From Macrococcus brunensis (lineage in GTDB: Bacteria > Bacillota > Bacilli > Staphylococcales > Staphylococcaceae), in the NCBI RefSeq assembly GCF_004359615.1, contig NZ_SCWA01000002.1, positions 103,319 to 167,318 of the forward strand: a DNA stretch of 64,000 bases, in the 5' to 3' direction. Every line of letters begins with the position of its first letter. Positions within the stretch are counted from its first letter, which is position 1. Positions 18,336 to 29,658 of this stretch are shown one piece after another. The translations under genes and the position numbers were made by a program. The notes under the pieces were generated by a model, which ran no database searches, was not told where the DNA came from, and saw only the letters and a program-made list of their open reading frames with translations.

Positions 18336-19409
18336 CTACTTAAGTGACATCTTGAAGCGCAGAAATCTTTCGTTATATTCTGCGATTTTTTCTGGTCCTA
18401 AATCCTCATAGACTTCGAGTTTCTGTCTGACAGCAGGACTTGGGTAGAACCGTTCATCTTCACGTGTTTCTTTATCAAGGAGCTGGTAACTCGCTTTGTT
18501 CGGTGTTGCATAACCGACCCATTCCGTATTCTGTTTACCATTTTTCGCATCTAACAGAAAGTTGATGAATTGATGTGCACCGTCGACGTTCTGAGCAGTC
18601 TTTGGAATGACGATGTTATCAAACCAGAGATTGGAACCTTCTTTTGGCACGACAAAATCCAGGTTTTCATTCTCTGTCATGATATCAGCACCCATACCAC
18701 TCCAGACGACGGCCACGTCCGCTTCTTTCTGAACCATCATCGTATTGATCTCATCACCGACGACACCGCGAACATTAGGTGCAAGAGACTTCAGTTTATC
18801 CTCTGCTTTCACGAGTTTAGCAGAATCTTTTTCGTTTAATGACTCTCCCATACTGTTAAGTGCAAAGCCGATACCTTCACGTGCACCGTCTACAATCAGC
18901 ACGTTATTTTTCAGACGTTTATCCCACAGACTTTCCCAGCTGGAGAAATCGATGCCTTTAGTCGTCTCCGGATTAAAGAGGATGCCGACTGTTCCCCAGA
19001 AATAAGGAATTGAGTATTCATTGCCTGGGTCGAAGTCTTTATCAAGAAAGTCCGGGTCTATATTTTTCAGGTTCGGCAGTTTTTGATGATCAATCGGAAT
19101 AAGCAGGTTGTCTTTTTTCATCTTCTGAATGGCGTACTCACTTGGGACAGCGACGTCATAGTGTGTACCCCCATTCTTGATTTTTGCGAGCATGGATTCA
19201 TTCGAATCAAATGTTTCATAAATAACACGGATACCTGTTTCCTTTTCAAACTTCTTGAGCAGGTCAGGATCCATATATTCACCCCAGTTGTAGACATACA
19301 GCACATTGCCTTTGCCTGCTTTAGGCGGTGGATCGATAAATCTTGTCGAAACGAGGAGAAGAACCGCTATAAGAAGAGAAACACCCACTAACTGCAATAA
19401 TCTTTTCAT
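18336..19409 (-). CDS. potD: Spermidine/putrescine ABC transporter, substrate-binding protein
   Basis: A 357-residue periplasmic-binding-type protein with an N-terminal hydrophobic signal or anchor (residues 4-24), then the PotD-typical opening NVLYVYNWGEYMDPDLL. Further PotD features are YAIQKMKKDNLL and WSGMGADIM. No lipobox Cys is visible at the end of the hydrophobic segment, so it may be held by an uncleaved anchor. Its ATG overlaps the potC stop by four bases; it is last in the pot operon. Confidence 0.93.
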   Translation of the reverse strand: MKRLLQLVGVSLLIAVLLLVSTRFIDPPPKAGKGNVLYVYNWGEYMDPDLLKKFEKETGIRVIYETFDSNESMLAKIKNGGTHYDVAVPSEYAIQKMKKDNLLIPIDHQKLPNLKNIDPDFLDKDFDPGNEYSIPYFWGTVGILFNPETTKGIDFSSWESLWDKRLKNNVLIVDGAREGIGFALNSMGESLNEKDSAKLVKAEDKLKSLAPNVRGVVGDEINTMMVQKEADVAVVWSGMGADIMTENENLDFVVPKEGSNLWFDNIVIPKTAQNVDGAHQFINFLLDAKNGKQNTEWVGYATPNKASYQLLDKETREDERFYPSPAVRQKLEVYEDLGPEKIAEYNERFLRFKMSLK

Positions 19410-20209
19410 CGGATCGCTCCTCTTCGTTTATTTTCGCTTTTATTCGTGATGAAGTAATAGACGACAATAATCGCCATGACGACAACAAATAGAATGGTTG
19501 ATAATGCATTGATTTCCATAGAGATACCTTTACGCGCCATTGAATAAATTTCAACAGATAGCACACTGAAGCCATTGCCGGTCACGAAGAAACTGACAGT
19601 GAAGTCATCTAAGGAATATGTCAGGGCCATAAAGAACCCTGCAATCGCGCCAGGCATTAAATGCGGTATCACGACTCTTGACAACGTCTGGTAAGTAGAA
19701 GCACCAAGGTCTGTCGCTGCATTGATAAGTGACTCATTCATATCATAGAGTTTCGGCAGGACCATGAGTACGACAATCGGTACACAGAACGCAATATGTG
19801 AGATAAGGACTGACCAGAATCCAAGACCGAGACCTGTAAAATGTCCGATGATTGTGAATAAAATCAGGAACGAAGAGCCGATTACGACGTCACTACTCAC
19901 CATCAGAATATTATTTAAAGTCAGTAAGCCAATCTTCAGTTTCTTGTTACGCATATAATGAATGCCGAGTGCACCAAAGACGCCGATCAAAGTTGAAATA
20001 CTGGCCGCAATCAGTGCCACAGCAATCGTATTAAAGATGATGACCATCAGTCGTTTGTTCTGGAAGACGGCTTTATAATGGTCGAGCGTAAATCCTTCAA
20101 AATGGTTCATATTACCCGCACTGTTAAATGAATAAAACATTAAAAAGAAAATCGGGAAATATAAGAGCAGCATTGTAATCGCTAAGACGATTTTAGATTG
20201 TAGTTTCAT
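19406..20209 (-). CDS. potC: Spermidine/putrescine ABC transporter permease PotC
   Basis: A 267-residue inner-membrane permease with about six segments. The permease coupling loop for the ATPase is visible as LINAATDLGASTYQTLSRVVIPHL, the EAA motif. It lies between potB (one-base overlap) and potD (four-base overlap). The C-terminal SENKRRGAIR tail is cytoplasmic. Confidence 0.93.
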   Translation of the reverse strand: MKLQSKIVLAITMLLLYFPIFFLMFYSFNSAGNMNHFEGFTLDHYKAVFQNKRLMVIIFNTIAVALIAASISTLIGVFGALGIHYMRNKKLKIGLLTLNNILMVSSDVVIGSSFLILFTIIGHFTGLGLGFWSVLISHIAFCVPIVVLMVLPKLYDMNESLINAATDLGASTYQTLSRVVIPHLMPGAIAGFFMALTYSLDDFTVSFFVTGNGFSVLSVEIYSMARKGISMEINALSTILFVVVMAIIVVYYFITNKSENKRRGAIR

Positions 20210-21012
20210 TAGCTTCTGCCCTCACTTTCACGTTGCTTGGTCAAGATCATGACAAGTGCCATAGAAAGAATCAGGAAGACGGCAATCGTTGAACCCATGC
20301 CGTAGTTCTGTGTGACAAGGAACTGCTCTTCAATGGCTGTACCGAGGTTCACAACTTTATTACCGGCAATCAGACGCGTAATCATGAAGAGACTGAGCGC
20401 CGGGATAAAGGTAATCTGAATACCTGTCTTCACGCCTTCCCACGACAGCGGCATGATGACCTTTCTAAATGTGGTCCATCTGTCTGCTCCAAGATCCCGT
20501 GACGCCTGAATCAGGTTCTCAGGAATCGCATCCATGCTGTTGAAGATCGGCAGAATCATGAATGGAATATAAATATAAATCGAGACGATGATAAAGGCTG
20601 TGCTCGTAAACAGCAGCTGCGTATGGGGCAGATGCAGGAATGACAGGATATCATTAAATGTCCCTTCCTTACTTAAGATACCGATAAAGGCATAAGTCTT
20701 AAGCAGCAGGTTAATCCACGTCGGCAGAATAATCAGCAGCAGCCAGAACTGCTTGTTGCGCGTGTTGCGTATAGCAAGCGCCACTGGATATGAAATAACT
20801 AAACAGAAAAACGTGATGATAAAGGCATATAAGAATGACGTCAAAGTCATCTGCAGATATGTTCCTGTAAAGAAATCAGCATAGTTTTCCAGCGTGAACT
20901 TGCCATCGAGACCAATAAAGCTGGAATAAAATATCGAGACAAGAGGCAGAATGATGAAGAAGATGATCCATATCAGATAAGGAATCAGAAAATATTTTTT
21001 TGCTTCTCTCAT
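20209..21012 (-). CDS. potB: Spermidine/putrescine ABC transporter permease PotB
   Basis: A 267-residue permease with about six membrane segments and the EAA-type loop [23 protein letters not shown]. It pairs with PotC to form the membrane channel of the polyamine importer. Its start overlaps the potA stop by four bases and its stop overlaps potC by one, so the operon is tightly coupled. Confidence 0.93.
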   Translation of the reverse strand: MREAKKYFLIPYLIWIIFFIILPLVSIFYSSFIGLDGKFTLENYADFFTGTYLQMTLTSFLYAFIITFFCLVISYPVALAIRNTRNKQFWLLLIILPTWINLLLKTYAFIGILSKEGTFNDILSFLHLPHTQLLFTSTAFIIVSIYIYIPFMILPIFNSMDAIPENLIQASRDLGADRWTTFRKVIMPLSWEGVKTGIQITFIPALSLFMITRLIAGNKVVNLGTAIEEQFLVTQNYGMGSTIAVFLILSMALVMILTKQRESEGRS

Positions 21013-22097
21013 GCTTGTACCTCATAAGATTCAATTCGTGCATCAAACTCATCTTCAGTCTCTCCCGGCAGCATGATATGAATCGCCTGCTCAGAGAAAG
21101 TTAAACCGACTACTTCTCCGACTGGCGCCGGTTTCGTAGAGTGACAGATCCATTCATTGCCCTCTGCATCAAACAGACAGATCTCGTAGTGTACCCCTCG
21201 GAACAGCTGGGAGTCTACACGTGCCTGAAGCTTCCCTTCAGCAGCAGATGTGACCGTTAAGTCCTCTGGTCGGATAACCACATCAACTTCGGCATTCGGC
21301 TTAAAGCCTCTGTCTACGCATGTATATTCCTTGCCGTATATCTGCACGACATAATCTCGCACCATGCGGCCAGGAATAATATTCGATTCACCGATAAAGT
21401 CAGCGACATAACGGTTGACCGGCTCATCGTAAATATCAAGCGGTGTCCCACTTTGTTCAATATGACCATCACGAATCACGAAGATATAGTCACTCATCGC
21501 AAGTGCCTCTTCCTGATCATGTGTAACAAAGATAAAGGTAATACCAAGACGCTGCTGCAGTTCACGCAGCTCATACTGCATCTCTGTACGCAGTTTTAAG
21601 TCCAGTGCGCTAAGCGGTTCATCCAGCAGTATCACTTCAGGTTCATTGACGATAGCACGCGCAATAGCAACACGCTGGCGTTGACCCCCACTCATCTCTG
21701 AAATACGACGCTTCGCGTATCCTTCAAGCTTCACCAGTCTTAAGGCTTCCAGTACTTTTGTTTCGACTGTTGCTTTATCCATCTTTCTGATACGGAGACC
21801 AAATGCGACGTTCTCAAAGACATCCAGATGTGGAAAAAGCGCATAATCCTGAAAGACGGTATTGACCTGACGTTTATTTGCCGGCACATCATTGATACGT
21901 TTACCTGCAAAATAAACATCACCGGAAGTCGGTTTCTCAAAACCTGCAATCAGGCGCAGAATCGTTGTCTTACCACATCCTGAAGGTCCAAGTAACGTAT
22001 AGAACTTGCCTTCCTCAATCTCAAAGTTAACCCCTTTGAGTACCGGGTTACCATCATAAACTTTCGTCACATCTTGAAATACAATAAACTTGTCCAT
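21009..22097 (-). CDS. potA: Spermidine/putrescine ABC transporter ATP-binding protein
   Basis: A 362-residue ABC ATPase that energises polyamine uptake. Visible motifs are Walker [14 protein letters not shown]-loop [10 protein letters not shown], signature [14 protein letters not shown], Walker [14 protein letters not shown] and the switch His in [10 protein letters not shown]-terminal TOBE domain (about residues 275-345) carries RPEDLTV. An AGGAGG site precedes the ATG. It is the first transporter gene, nine bases after the regulator stop. Confidence 0.96.
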   Translation of the reverse strand: MDKFIVFQDVTKVYDGNPVLKGVNFEIEEGKFYTLLGPSGCGKTTILRLIAGFEKPTSGDVYFAGKRINDVPANKRQVNTVFQDYALFPHLDVFENVAFGLRIRKMDKATVETKVLEALRLVKLEGYAKRRISEMSGGQRQRVAIARAIVNEPEVILLDEPLSALDLKLRTEMQYELRELQQRLGITFIFVTHDQEEALAMSDYIFVIRDGHIEQSGTPLDIYDEPVNRYVADFIGESNIIPGRMVRDYVVQIYGKEYTCVDRGFKPNAEVDVVIRPEDLTVTSAAEGKLQARVDSQLFRGVHYEICLFDAEGNEWICHSTKPAPVGEVVGLTFSEQAIHIMLPGETEDEFDARIESYEVQA

Positions 22098-22106
22098 ATA
22101 TTCCTC

Positions 22107-22649
22107 CTATAAATAAGATTCAGTTGCGACAATGAGAATTTTCGCTTCTGCTTTCTCCTGATTAAACAGCTGATGAGATTCATTTGCCTTAAAGTAAAAA
22201 CATTCGTGCTGCTCAGCCGTATAAACTTTACGACCTATTCTGATAGAAGCTCGACCTTCCATCACATACATAAAGCTCTCTGACGGAGAAGGCTCAAACT
22301 TTTTGTATTCAGCTCCCGGCTTTAAAGTAATAATAACAGGCTCCATATCATAGTCATTTGATTCGGGTACGAGCCAGTTAATCAGATAACCATTATCATA
22401 TTCATCATATAATGTCTGTTCTGATAAAGGATAATGAATCTGCTGCTGATAAAGCGCATCACTGAAGAAGTCAGCTGGTTTAGCGCCGAGTACTTCCAGT
22501 ATATTAAAGAATGTCTCCATAGAAGGAGAACTTAAGTTACGTTCTAACTGTGAGATATAGCCTTTTGATAAGTCTGTACGCTCACCGAGTTCTTCCTGGG
22601 TCAGATTCTTCTGACGTCTGAGATCCTTGATTTTTTTACCAATATCCAT
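22107..22649 (-). CDS. XRE-family regulator with cupin sensor domain
   Basis: A 180-residue protein with an N-terminal helix-turn-helix (residues 4-59: KKIKDLRRQKNLTQEELGER then SKGYISQLERN) and a C-terminal cupin (about 110-178: SESFMYVMEGRASIRIG and HECFYFKANESHQLFN). Such HTH-cupin regulators head polyamine transport operons in Staphylococcus and in Gram-negatives (PuuR type), so it probably controls potABCD in response to polyamines. It is cotranscribed with potA. Several inverted repeats lie just upstream of its ATG. Confidence 0.85.
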   Translation of the reverse strand: MDIGKKIKDLRRQKNLTQEELGERTDLSKGYISQLERNLSSPSMETFFNILEVLGAKPADFFSDALYQQQIHYPLSEQTLYDEYDNGYLINWLVPESNDYDMEPVIITLKPGAEYKKFEPSPSESFMYVMEGRASIRIGRKVYTAEQHECFYFKANESHQLFNQEKAEAKILIVATESYL

Positions 22650-22655
22650 AACAAA

Positions 22656-22745
22656 CCCCCTTCTGTTTAAAAATAATAAACAATAAGTTTAATAACATTA
22701 CTTATAATTTATCAAAATTAATGCATTTAAACAACACGAAGGGGG
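22656..22745. promoter_or_regulatory. Nested inverted repeats upstream of the pot operon regulator
   Basis: An outer inverted pair, CCCCCTTCTGTTTAAA (22656-22671) and TTTAAACAACACGAAGGGGG (22726-22745), brackets an inner pair ATAAGT (22683-22688) and ACTTAT (22700-22705). The region is otherwise AT-rich and must contain the operon promoter. Operators for the HTH-cupin protein or a leader hairpin are both possible. Confidence 0.4.
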
Positions 22746-22755
22746 ATATTCATTA

Positions 22756-23037
22756 TTATTTTGCCATAGAAATCAATTGCGTCTGTGTACCGAGTTCTTC
22801 TCGCATTTTCTTGATGACGGGATAACCATCGTAACCTGATACTTTCTTAAAGTCCTTATAAATATTATTTTCTTGTGCTTTGCCAGGACAGACCTGTTTA
22901 AAGAGATCGTATTTTTTCTTGAGTTCATTGATCTCAATTTTACTTTCATAGCTCTGTTCAATCGCTGTCAGAAAATCGACAACAGCGACCATTTCATCTG
23001 GTGTCCAGTCTAAATCCAGTGGATAACTATATTCCAT
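22756..23037 (-). CDS. yktA: UPF0223 family protein (YktA)
   Basis: A 93-residue soluble, charged, helical protein. The opening MEYSYPLDLDWTPDEMV and the GYPVIKKMR stretch match the UPF0223/YktA family of Bacillus and Staphylococcus, function unknown. The ATG at 23037 follows GGAGGT by four bases; the ORF's first ATG at 23049 contains that ribosome site. It sits downstream of the pdh operon, separated by a terminator. Confidence 0.85.
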   Translation of the reverse strand: MEYSYPLDLDWTPDEMVAVVDFLTAIEQSYESKIEINELKKKYDLFKQVCPGKAQENNIYKDFKKVSGYDGYPVIKKMREELGTQTQLISMAK

Positions 23038-23051
23038 ATTGACCTCCATAA

Positions 23052-23085
23052 AAAAACGCTATTCTATAAATAGAATAGCGTTTTT
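23052..23085. terminator. Bidirectional terminator downstream of pdhD
   Basis: AAAAACGCTATTCTA-taaa-TAGAATAGCGTTTTT, a 15-base-pair stem with a four-base loop, ends the pdh operon on the minus strand and separates it from yktA. Confidence 0.93.
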
Positions 23086-23103
23086 GAATCTGATTGAAAA
23101 GTA

Positions 23104-24510
23104 TTACATAGTGTGGATAGGGTGACCAAGCGCAACTTCAGCTGCTTCCATTGAGATCTCACCTAATGTTGGGTGAGCGTGGATTGTCATTGCCATATCT
23201 TCAGCAGTCATACCTGTTTCAATTGCTAAACCAAGTTCAGCGATGATGTCAGATGCGCCAGAACCAGCAACTTGAGCACCGATTAATAATCCATCTTCTT
23301 TAAGAGAGATTAATTTTACGAAACCTTCAGATGCATTGATTGATAACGCACGACCATTAGCTGCGAATGGGAATTTAGAAGCTTTGTATTCAAGACCTTC
23401 TTCTTTCGCCATTGCTTCAGTGTAACCTACTGTTGCAAGTTCAGGTTCAGTGAAACATACAGCAGGGATTGCAAGGTAATCCACTTCTGATTTTTCGCCT
23501 GCGATTGCTTCAGCAGCGATTTTCGCTTCATAAGATGCTTTATGAGCAAGTGGTGGTCCAGCAACGATATCACCGATAGCGAAGATGTTTTCAACTGATG
23601 AACGACCTTGTTTATCAACTTCAATTAAACCACGATCTGTTAATTTAACACCAAGTTCTTCTAAACCGATATCATTTGTATTAGGACGACGACCTACTGT
23701 TACTAAGCAGTAATCAGCTTCAACTGTTTTAGTTTCGCCTTTTACTTCATAAGTCACTGTTACACCGTTTTCAGTTTCTTCAGCTGATTTAGCCATTGCT
23801 TCTGTTTCGATTGTAACGCCTTTAGCTTTTAAGCCTTTTTTAACGATTTGAGTCATTTGTTTTTCGAATCCGCCTAAGATGTCTTTAGCGCCTTCTAAAA
23901 TAGTGACTTCAGTACCGAAGTTAGCGTAAGCAGTACCAAGCTCAGAACCGATGTAACCGCCACCGACAACTACTAACTTTTTAGGAACTTCAGGTAATGC
24001 TAAAGCGCCTGTAGAATCGATAATACGTTTACCGAATTTGAAGTTAGGGATTTCGATTGGACGAGATCCTGTTGCGATAATTGCATTTTTGAATGTGTAA
24101 GTTTGTGACGCTTTATCAGTCATCACTTTTAAGTTGTTTGCATCAACGAAGTAAGCTTCGCCTTCAGCGATTTCAACTTTACGACCTTTAAGTAAAGAAC
24201 CTACACCGCCTGTTAATTTGTTAACAACGCTGTTTTTGAATTCTTGAACTTTAGAGAAGTCTACTTTAACACCCTCAGCTGAAATACCCATATCTTCTGA
24301 GTGTTTTGCTACTTCATAGCGGTGAGAAGCTGCAAGTAAAGCTTTTGATGGGATACAGCCGACGTTAAGACATACACCACCAAGAGCGCCTTTCTCAACG
24401 ATTGTTACTTTTTGTCCAAGTTGTGCTGCACGAATTGCTGCAACATAACCACCAGGACCTGCACCGATTACAATAGTATCTGTTTCAATTGGGAAATCTC
24501 CTACTACCAT
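23104..24510 (-). CDS. pdhD: Dihydrolipoyl dehydrogenase (E3)
   Basis: A 468-residue flavoprotein that reoxidises dihydrolipoamide of the pyruvate dehydrogenase complex with NAD. Visible are the FAD-binding [10 protein letters not shown], redox disulfide [16 protein letters not shown]-binding [12 protein letters not shown], and the C-terminal catalytic His-Glu pair in HAHPTLGE. It is the last gene of pdhABCD, three bases after pdhC. Confidence 0.97.
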   Translation of the reverse strand: MVVGDFPIETDTIVIGAGPGGYVAAIRAAQLGQKVTIVEKGALGGVCLNVGCIPSKALLAASHRYEVAKHSEDMGISAEGVKVDFSKVQEFKNSVVNKLTGGVGSLLKGRKVEIAEGEAYFVDANNLKVMTDKASQTYTFKNAIIATGSRPIEIPNFKFGKRIIDSTGALALPEVPKKLVVVGGGYIGSELGTAYANFGTEVTILEGAKDILGGFEKQMTQIVKKGLKAKGVTIETEAMAKSAEETENGVTVTYEVKGETKTVEADYCLVTVGRRPNTNDIGLEELGVKLTDRGLIEVDKQGRSSVENIFAIGDIVAGPPLAHKASYEAKIAAEAIAGEKSEVDYLAIPAVCFTEPELATVGYTEAMAKEEGLEYKASKFPFAANGRALSINASEGFVKLISLKEDGLLIGAQVAGSGASDIIAELGLAIETGMTAEDMAMTIHAHPTLGEISMEAAEVALGHPIHTM

Positions 24511-24513
24511 TCT

Positions 24514-25815
24514 TTACCCCTCCATTAATAATAATTCTGGATTATTTAATAAACGTTTGATGTGGTTCATCGCTGCTTGACCTGTAGCACCATCGATTTG
24601 ACGGTGGTCAAAGCTGAGTGATAACGCAAGTACTGGAGCCGCAATGATTTCGCCGTCTTTAACGATTGGCTTCTGAGCAATACGGCCAATACCTAAGATA
24701 GCAACTTCTGGATGGTTGATAACTGGAGTGAACCATTGACCACCTGCAGAACCGATGTTACTGATTGTACATGAAGCACCTTTCATTTCAGCAGGTGCCA
24801 GTTTACCGTCACGTGCTTTAACAGCAAGTTCGTTGATTTCATCAGAGATAGCGAAGATTGATTTGCGGTCAGCGTTTTTCACGACTGGTACAAGTAATCC
24901 ACGTTCAGTATCTGCTGCGATACCAATGTTGTAGTAATGTTTGTGAACAACTTCTTCAGTTGCATCATCAAGAGATGTGTTAAGTGCTGGGTATGCTTTA
25001 AGAGCTGAAACTAACGCTTTAACGACATAAGGTAAGAATGTCAGTTTAGTACCTTGTTCAGCAGCCACTTCTTTGAATTTTTTACGGTGATCCCATAATT
25101 GTTGAACATCGATTTCGTCCATTAATGTTACGTGAGGCGCAGTATGTTTAGAGTTAACCATTGCTTTAGCAATTGCTTTACGCATTGCAGGAATTTTCTC
25201 ACGAGTTTCTGGGAAGTCGCCTTCCGGTGAAGCGATTGGTTGAGCTGGAGTAACAGCTGCTTCTGTCGCTTGTGCTGCTGGAGCTGAAGCCACTTCTGCA
25301 GATGCTGATGCAGCACCACCATTTTTGTAAGCTGTGATATCTTCCTTTAAGACACGACCATTTTTGCCAGTACCTTGAACCGCTTTAATGTTAACGCCTT
25401 CTTCACGAGCAAATTTACGTACAGATGGCATTGCGATAACGCGACGATTTTCGTCAACTTCAACATCAGTTGCTTGTGTTGCAGCAGCTGGTGCTGGAGC
25501 ATCTGTTTTAGTTTCTTCTTTTGCTTCTGCTTGAGGCTCTTCTTTAGCTTCTTCAGCATGAGAGTCAGCAGGTGCATCAGGAGAATCAATCTTGATGATT
25601 ACGTCACCAAGGTTTGCAACAGTACCTTCTTCTGCTACTACTTCTGTAACAGTACCAGATACTGGTGATGGGATTTCAACAACAGATTTGTCGTTCTGTA
25701 CTTCACATAAAATATCGTCTTCATTAACAGTGTCGCCAGCTTTAAAGAACCACTTAACGATTTCACCTTCGAAAATACCTTCACCAAGTGCCGGTAATTT
25801 AAATTCAAATGCCAC
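24514..25815 (-). CDS. pdhC: Pyruvate dehydrogenase E2, dihydrolipoyl acetyltransferase
   Basis: A 433-residue E2 with a single lipoyl domain (residues 1-75; lipoyl-lysine in [14 protein letters not shown]), an Ala/Glu/Pro/Thr linker, a peripheral-subunit-binding domain (near 128-165: [14 protein letters not shown]), a second Ala-rich linker, and the catalytic domain ending with the FDHRQIDGA active-site motif. It forms the complex core and transfers acetyl to CoA. It lies between pdhB (76-base gap) and pdhD. Confidence 0.96.
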   Translation of the reverse strand: MAFEFKLPALGEGIFEGEIVKWFFKAGDTVNEDDILCEVQNDKSVVEIPSPVSGTVTEVVAEEGTVANLGDVIIKIDSPDAPADSHAEEAKEEPQAEAKEETKTDAPAPAAATQATDVEVDENRRVIAMPSVRKFAREEGVNIKAVQGTGKNGRVLKEDITAYKNGGAASASAEVASAPAAQATEAAVTPAQPIASPEGDFPETREKIPAMRKAIAKAMVNSKHTAPHVTLMDEIDVQQLWDHRKKFKEVAAEQGTKLTFLPYVVKALVSALKAYPALNTSLDDATEEVVHKHYYNIGIAADTERGLLVPVVKNADRKSIFAISDEINELAVKARDGKLAPAEMKGASCTISNIGSAGGQWFTPVINHPEVAILGIGRIAQKPIVKDGEIIAAPVLALSLSFDHRQIDGATGQAAMNHIKRLLNNPELLLMEG

Positions 25816-25891
25816 TATAAGTTCCTCCTAAATAATCTAAATTATATATGGGAGTGAAAAGTACTTACGTACTTTTCACGAATTGCTGAAA

Positions 25892-26869
25892 TTAGAATTC
25901 TAAAGTACGTTTTGCAGCTTCAACAATCATATCTTTGTTTGGTAACCAAACATTTTCAGCTTGTGTGAATGGGTAAGCAGTATCTGCTGCAGCCACACGT
26001 GCGATAGGTGCTTCAAGGCTAAGTACAGCGCGTTCTGAGATTTCAGAAACAACGTTCGCACCAACACCCGCTTGTTTTTGAGCTTCCTGAACCACTACAA
26101 CACGGCCAGTTTTTTCAACTGAAGCGATAATAGTTTCAATGTCAAGCGGCTGAACCGTACGTAAGTCAACGATTTCTACAGAGTGACCGTCTTTCGCAAG
26201 TTCTTCTGCTGCCTTGACTGATTCCTGAACCATTGCACCGTAAGTGATGATAGAAAGATCTGTACCTTCTTGAACAACCGCCGCTTTACCAATTTCAACT
26301 GTGTACTCTTCTTCAGGTACTTCAGCACGGAATGAACGGTATAATTTCATATGTTCTAAGAAGACAACTGGATCGTTGTCACGGATAGCTGAGATCAGAA
26401 GACCTTTAGCATCGTAAGGATTTGACGGAATAACAACTTTAAGACCTGGAGTCTGAGCCATTAAACCTTCTAAGTTGTCTGCGTGAAGTTCAGGTGTGTG
26501 AACACCACCACCAAATGGTGCACGGATAACAACAGGAGCTGGTTTAGTACCGCCTGAACGGAAGTTCTGACGAGTTAATTGAGCTGCGATTGAGTCAAAT
26601 ACTTCGAATACGAATCCGAAGAACTGAATTTCCATAACTGGACGGAAACCAGTTAAAGATAAACCAACAGCTAAACCACCGATACCTGATTCAGCAAGTG
26701 GTGTATCGAATACACGGTCTTCGCCGAATTCTTTTTGAAGTCCTTCAGTCGCACGGAATACACCACCGTTGACACCAACGTCTTCACCGAATACTAAGAC
26801 ATTTTCGTCATTTTTAAGTTCAGTTTGAAGTGCATTTGTTATTGCCTGGATCATCGTCATTTGTGCCAT
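25892..26869 (-). CDS. pdhB: Pyruvate dehydrogenase E1 beta subunit
   Basis: A 325-residue transketolase-like subunit. The active-site Glu region [15 protein letters not shown] and the [12 protein letters not shown] motif are present, with the C-terminal transketolase domain (about residues 200-315). It pairs with PdhA to decarboxylate pyruvate using thiamine diphosphate. It starts three bases after the pdhA stop. Confidence 0.96.
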   Translation of the reverse strand: MAQMTMIQAITNALQTELKNDENVLVFGEDVGVNGGVFRATEGLQKEFGEDRVFDTPLAESGIGGLAVGLSLTGFRPVMEIQFFGFVFEVFDSIAAQLTRQNFRSGGTKPAPVVIRAPFGGGVHTPELHADNLEGLMAQTPGLKVVIPSNPYDAKGLLISAIRDNDPVVFLEHMKLYRSFRAEVPEEEYTVEIGKAAVVQEGTDLSIITYGAMVQESVKAAEELAKDGHSVEIVDLRTVQPLDIETIIASVEKTGRVVVVQEAQKQAGVGANVVSEISERAVLSLEAPIARVAAADTAYPFTQAENVWLPNKDMIVEAAKRTLEF

Positions 26870-26872
26870 GAC

Positions 26873-27988
<1,116 letters not shown>

Positions 27989-28032
27989 TCAATTCACCAA
28001 ACCTTTCGGATATATTTATATTTACTTGAATC

Positions 28033-28062
28033 ATTCTAACACAAAACTGTTCTAGTGTTAAA
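28033..28062 (-). promoter_or_regulatory. Candidate sigma-A promoter of pdhABCD
   Basis: On the minus strand, TTTAAC (28057-28062) and TAGAAT (28033-28038) are 18 bases apart, about 45 to 70 bases upstream of the pdhA ATG. The spacer also carries a TAACAC...GTGTTA inverted pair. Confidence 0.4.
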
Positions 28063-28159
28063 CAAAAAAATTCCATAACAATTTCAAGGGTGTATTTACT
28101 GTATTAATTAGGTTTTAACACTCTGTAATACTCATTTAACACTTGCTGTTATAAAACAA

Positions 28160-28795
28160 TTATTTATCGTTTAATAATTTGACGATGTCGCCGGATTCCT
28201 TTTGAACTTGTTCCATCGTTTTATTGAAAGTCGTCATATTTTTCTGGAAAGCACTTGTTGATTTATTCAGATTTTCAATCTTAGAATTGACTTCACTCGT
28301 CTCTGGACTTTTACCCTCTAAGTACTTGAATAAATCATTTTCTTTCTTCAGTACATCTTTGTATGCAGTCATCAGACCATCATGCTCTTTGTATTTCTTT
28401 TCAAGTGCATTCGTCAGGTCAGACGCTTCTTTTTTCTGATCTTTATCTTTAATTTCGCTTGCTAAATCTTTCGCTTTTTTAAATTCAGCTTCAGATTCAT
28501 CATAAGCTTTAATCTCTTTGTCGATTGCTGCACTTCTTGCAGATGCATTTTTAACCAGTTTTGTTGCTGTATTATTGATGACTTTAATTTCCTGTTTTTT
28601 AGCTTTGCTGATTTTATTGAACAGTTCCACTTTTTCAGATTCGAGCTTCTGCAGATTTTTATTGACTTCTACTACCGGTTTTTCTTTAGCGTTGACCGTA
28701 TCTATCTGTGTGTAGAATTCTTCTAACTGTTCAGTCTTATTGCCGCAGCCTGCAAGCATCATCACTGACAGTCCTGCTATTACTAGTTTCTTCAT
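28160..28795 (-). CDS. YkyA-type putative cell-wall-binding lipoprotein
   Basis: A 211-residue lipoprotein with signal peptide and lipobox MLAGCGN, then an almost entirely helical, Lys/Glu-rich coiled-coil body (residues 25-205) typical of the YkyA/PF10368 family. It is expected to be tethered to the outer face of the membrane. The ATG at 28795 lies after AAAGGAGG with nine bases spacing; the longer frame from 28819 begins before the ribosome site. It lies between pdhA and def, its position in Bacillus as well. Function is unknown. Confidence 0.8.
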   Translation of the reverse strand: MKKLVIAGLSVMMLAGCGNKTEQLEEFYTQIDTVNAKEKPVVEVNKNLQKLESEKVELFNKISKAKKQEIKVINNTATKLVKNASARSAAIDKEIKAYDESEAEFKKAKDLASEIKDKDQKKEASDLTNALEKKYKEHDGLMTAYKDVLKKENDLFKYLEGKSPETSEVNSKIENLNKSTSAFQKNMTTFNKTMEQVQKESGDIVKLLNDK

Positions 28796-28907
28796 ATTTA
28801 TTATTTCCTCCTTTATCATTCAGTTTTATAGTAGCCTTTTTTAAAAAGTGATTCAATGTTTATCCTAGTGCGTTGTTTCTGCTATATTATAAAAAAGGAG
28901 TGATTAC

Positions 28908-29462
28908 ATGTTAACCATGAAAGACATCATCAGAGACGGACATCCGACGTTAAGAGAGAAAGCACAGGAAGTCATTCTTCCATTATCACAGGAAGATGTT
29001 CAGCTCGCTGATGACATGCTTGAATTCCTGAAAAACAGTCAGGATGACAAGATAGCTAAAAAATATAAGCTGAGAAGTGGCGTCGGACTCGCCGCACCTC
29101 AGCTTAATATTGCGAAACGTCTGCTCGTCATTCATTTCTATGATGAAAAGAAAGAGGATTACATTACGCACCAGCTGTTCAATCCAAAGATTGTCAGTCA
29201 CAGCGTGGAGAAAGCCTACCTCCCTCAAGGTGAAGGCTGCCTCAGTGTAGACGAGAGCATACCAGGACTCGTTCACCGCTATGCCCGTATTACAGTGAAA
29301 GCTATTAATCGTGAAGGTGAAGAAGTCAAGCTTCGTTTAAACCGCTTTGCTGCTATTGTCGTGCAGCATGAGATTGATCACTTGAATGGTGTCATGTTCT
29401 ATGACCACATCAATGAGGCTGATCCATTTAAACCTGAAGCGAATGCGACAGCAGTCGAATAA
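28908..29462 (+). CDS. def: Peptide deformylase
   Basis: A 184-residue metalloenzyme that removes the formyl group from nascent proteins. All three family motifs are present: motif 1 [10 protein letters not shown], motif 2 EGCLSVD (metal-binding Cys), and motif 3 QHEIDHLNG (two metal His and the catalytic Glu). The length and the insert after motif 1 fit the Gram-positive type II enzyme. GGAG lies upstream of the ATG at 28908; a second ATG three codons later is possible. Confidence 0.96.
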   Translation: MLTMKDIIRDGHPTLREKAQEVILPLSQEDVQLADDMLEFLKNSQDDKIAKKYKLRSGVGLAAPQLNIAKRLLVIHFYDEKKEDYITHQLFNPKIVSHSVEKAYLPQGEGCLSVDESIPGLVHRYARITVKAINREGEEVKLRLNRFAAIVVQHEIDHLNGVMFYDHINEADPFKPEANATAVE

Positions 29463-29500
29463 AAAGAGTTGCCAGTAGTTTTACTGGCAACTCTTTTTTT
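29461..29500 (+). terminator. Intrinsic terminator of def
   Basis: AAAAAGAGTTGCCAGTA-gttt-TACTGGCAACTCTTTTTTT directly after the def stop codon. Confidence 0.93.
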
Positions 29501-29528
29501 GAGTCTGGGTTGGAAGCGGCATGAGTAT

Positions 29529-29617
29529 CGTCCCGCAGATTCTGTTGCCGGGACGTTGCTACTCTTGTTTCGCTGGATTCTCCTGCGTAACGTCCCGCTA
29601 GAGCTGTTTCCGGGACG
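29529..29617. repeat. Two GC-rich palindromic repeats 62 bp apart
   Basis: Each unit has inverted arms CGTCCCG and CGGGACG with 13 bases between them (29529-29555 and 29591-29617), both followed by TTGCT. The two copies share the arms and CTGTT in the loop. A third member, with longer arms, lies at 36800-36830. They follow the def terminator directly and do not encode a credible protein. Confidence 0.85.
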
Positions 29618-29658
29618 TTGCTGCAGAATACCAATCCAAATCACTACTCACTTCTCTA

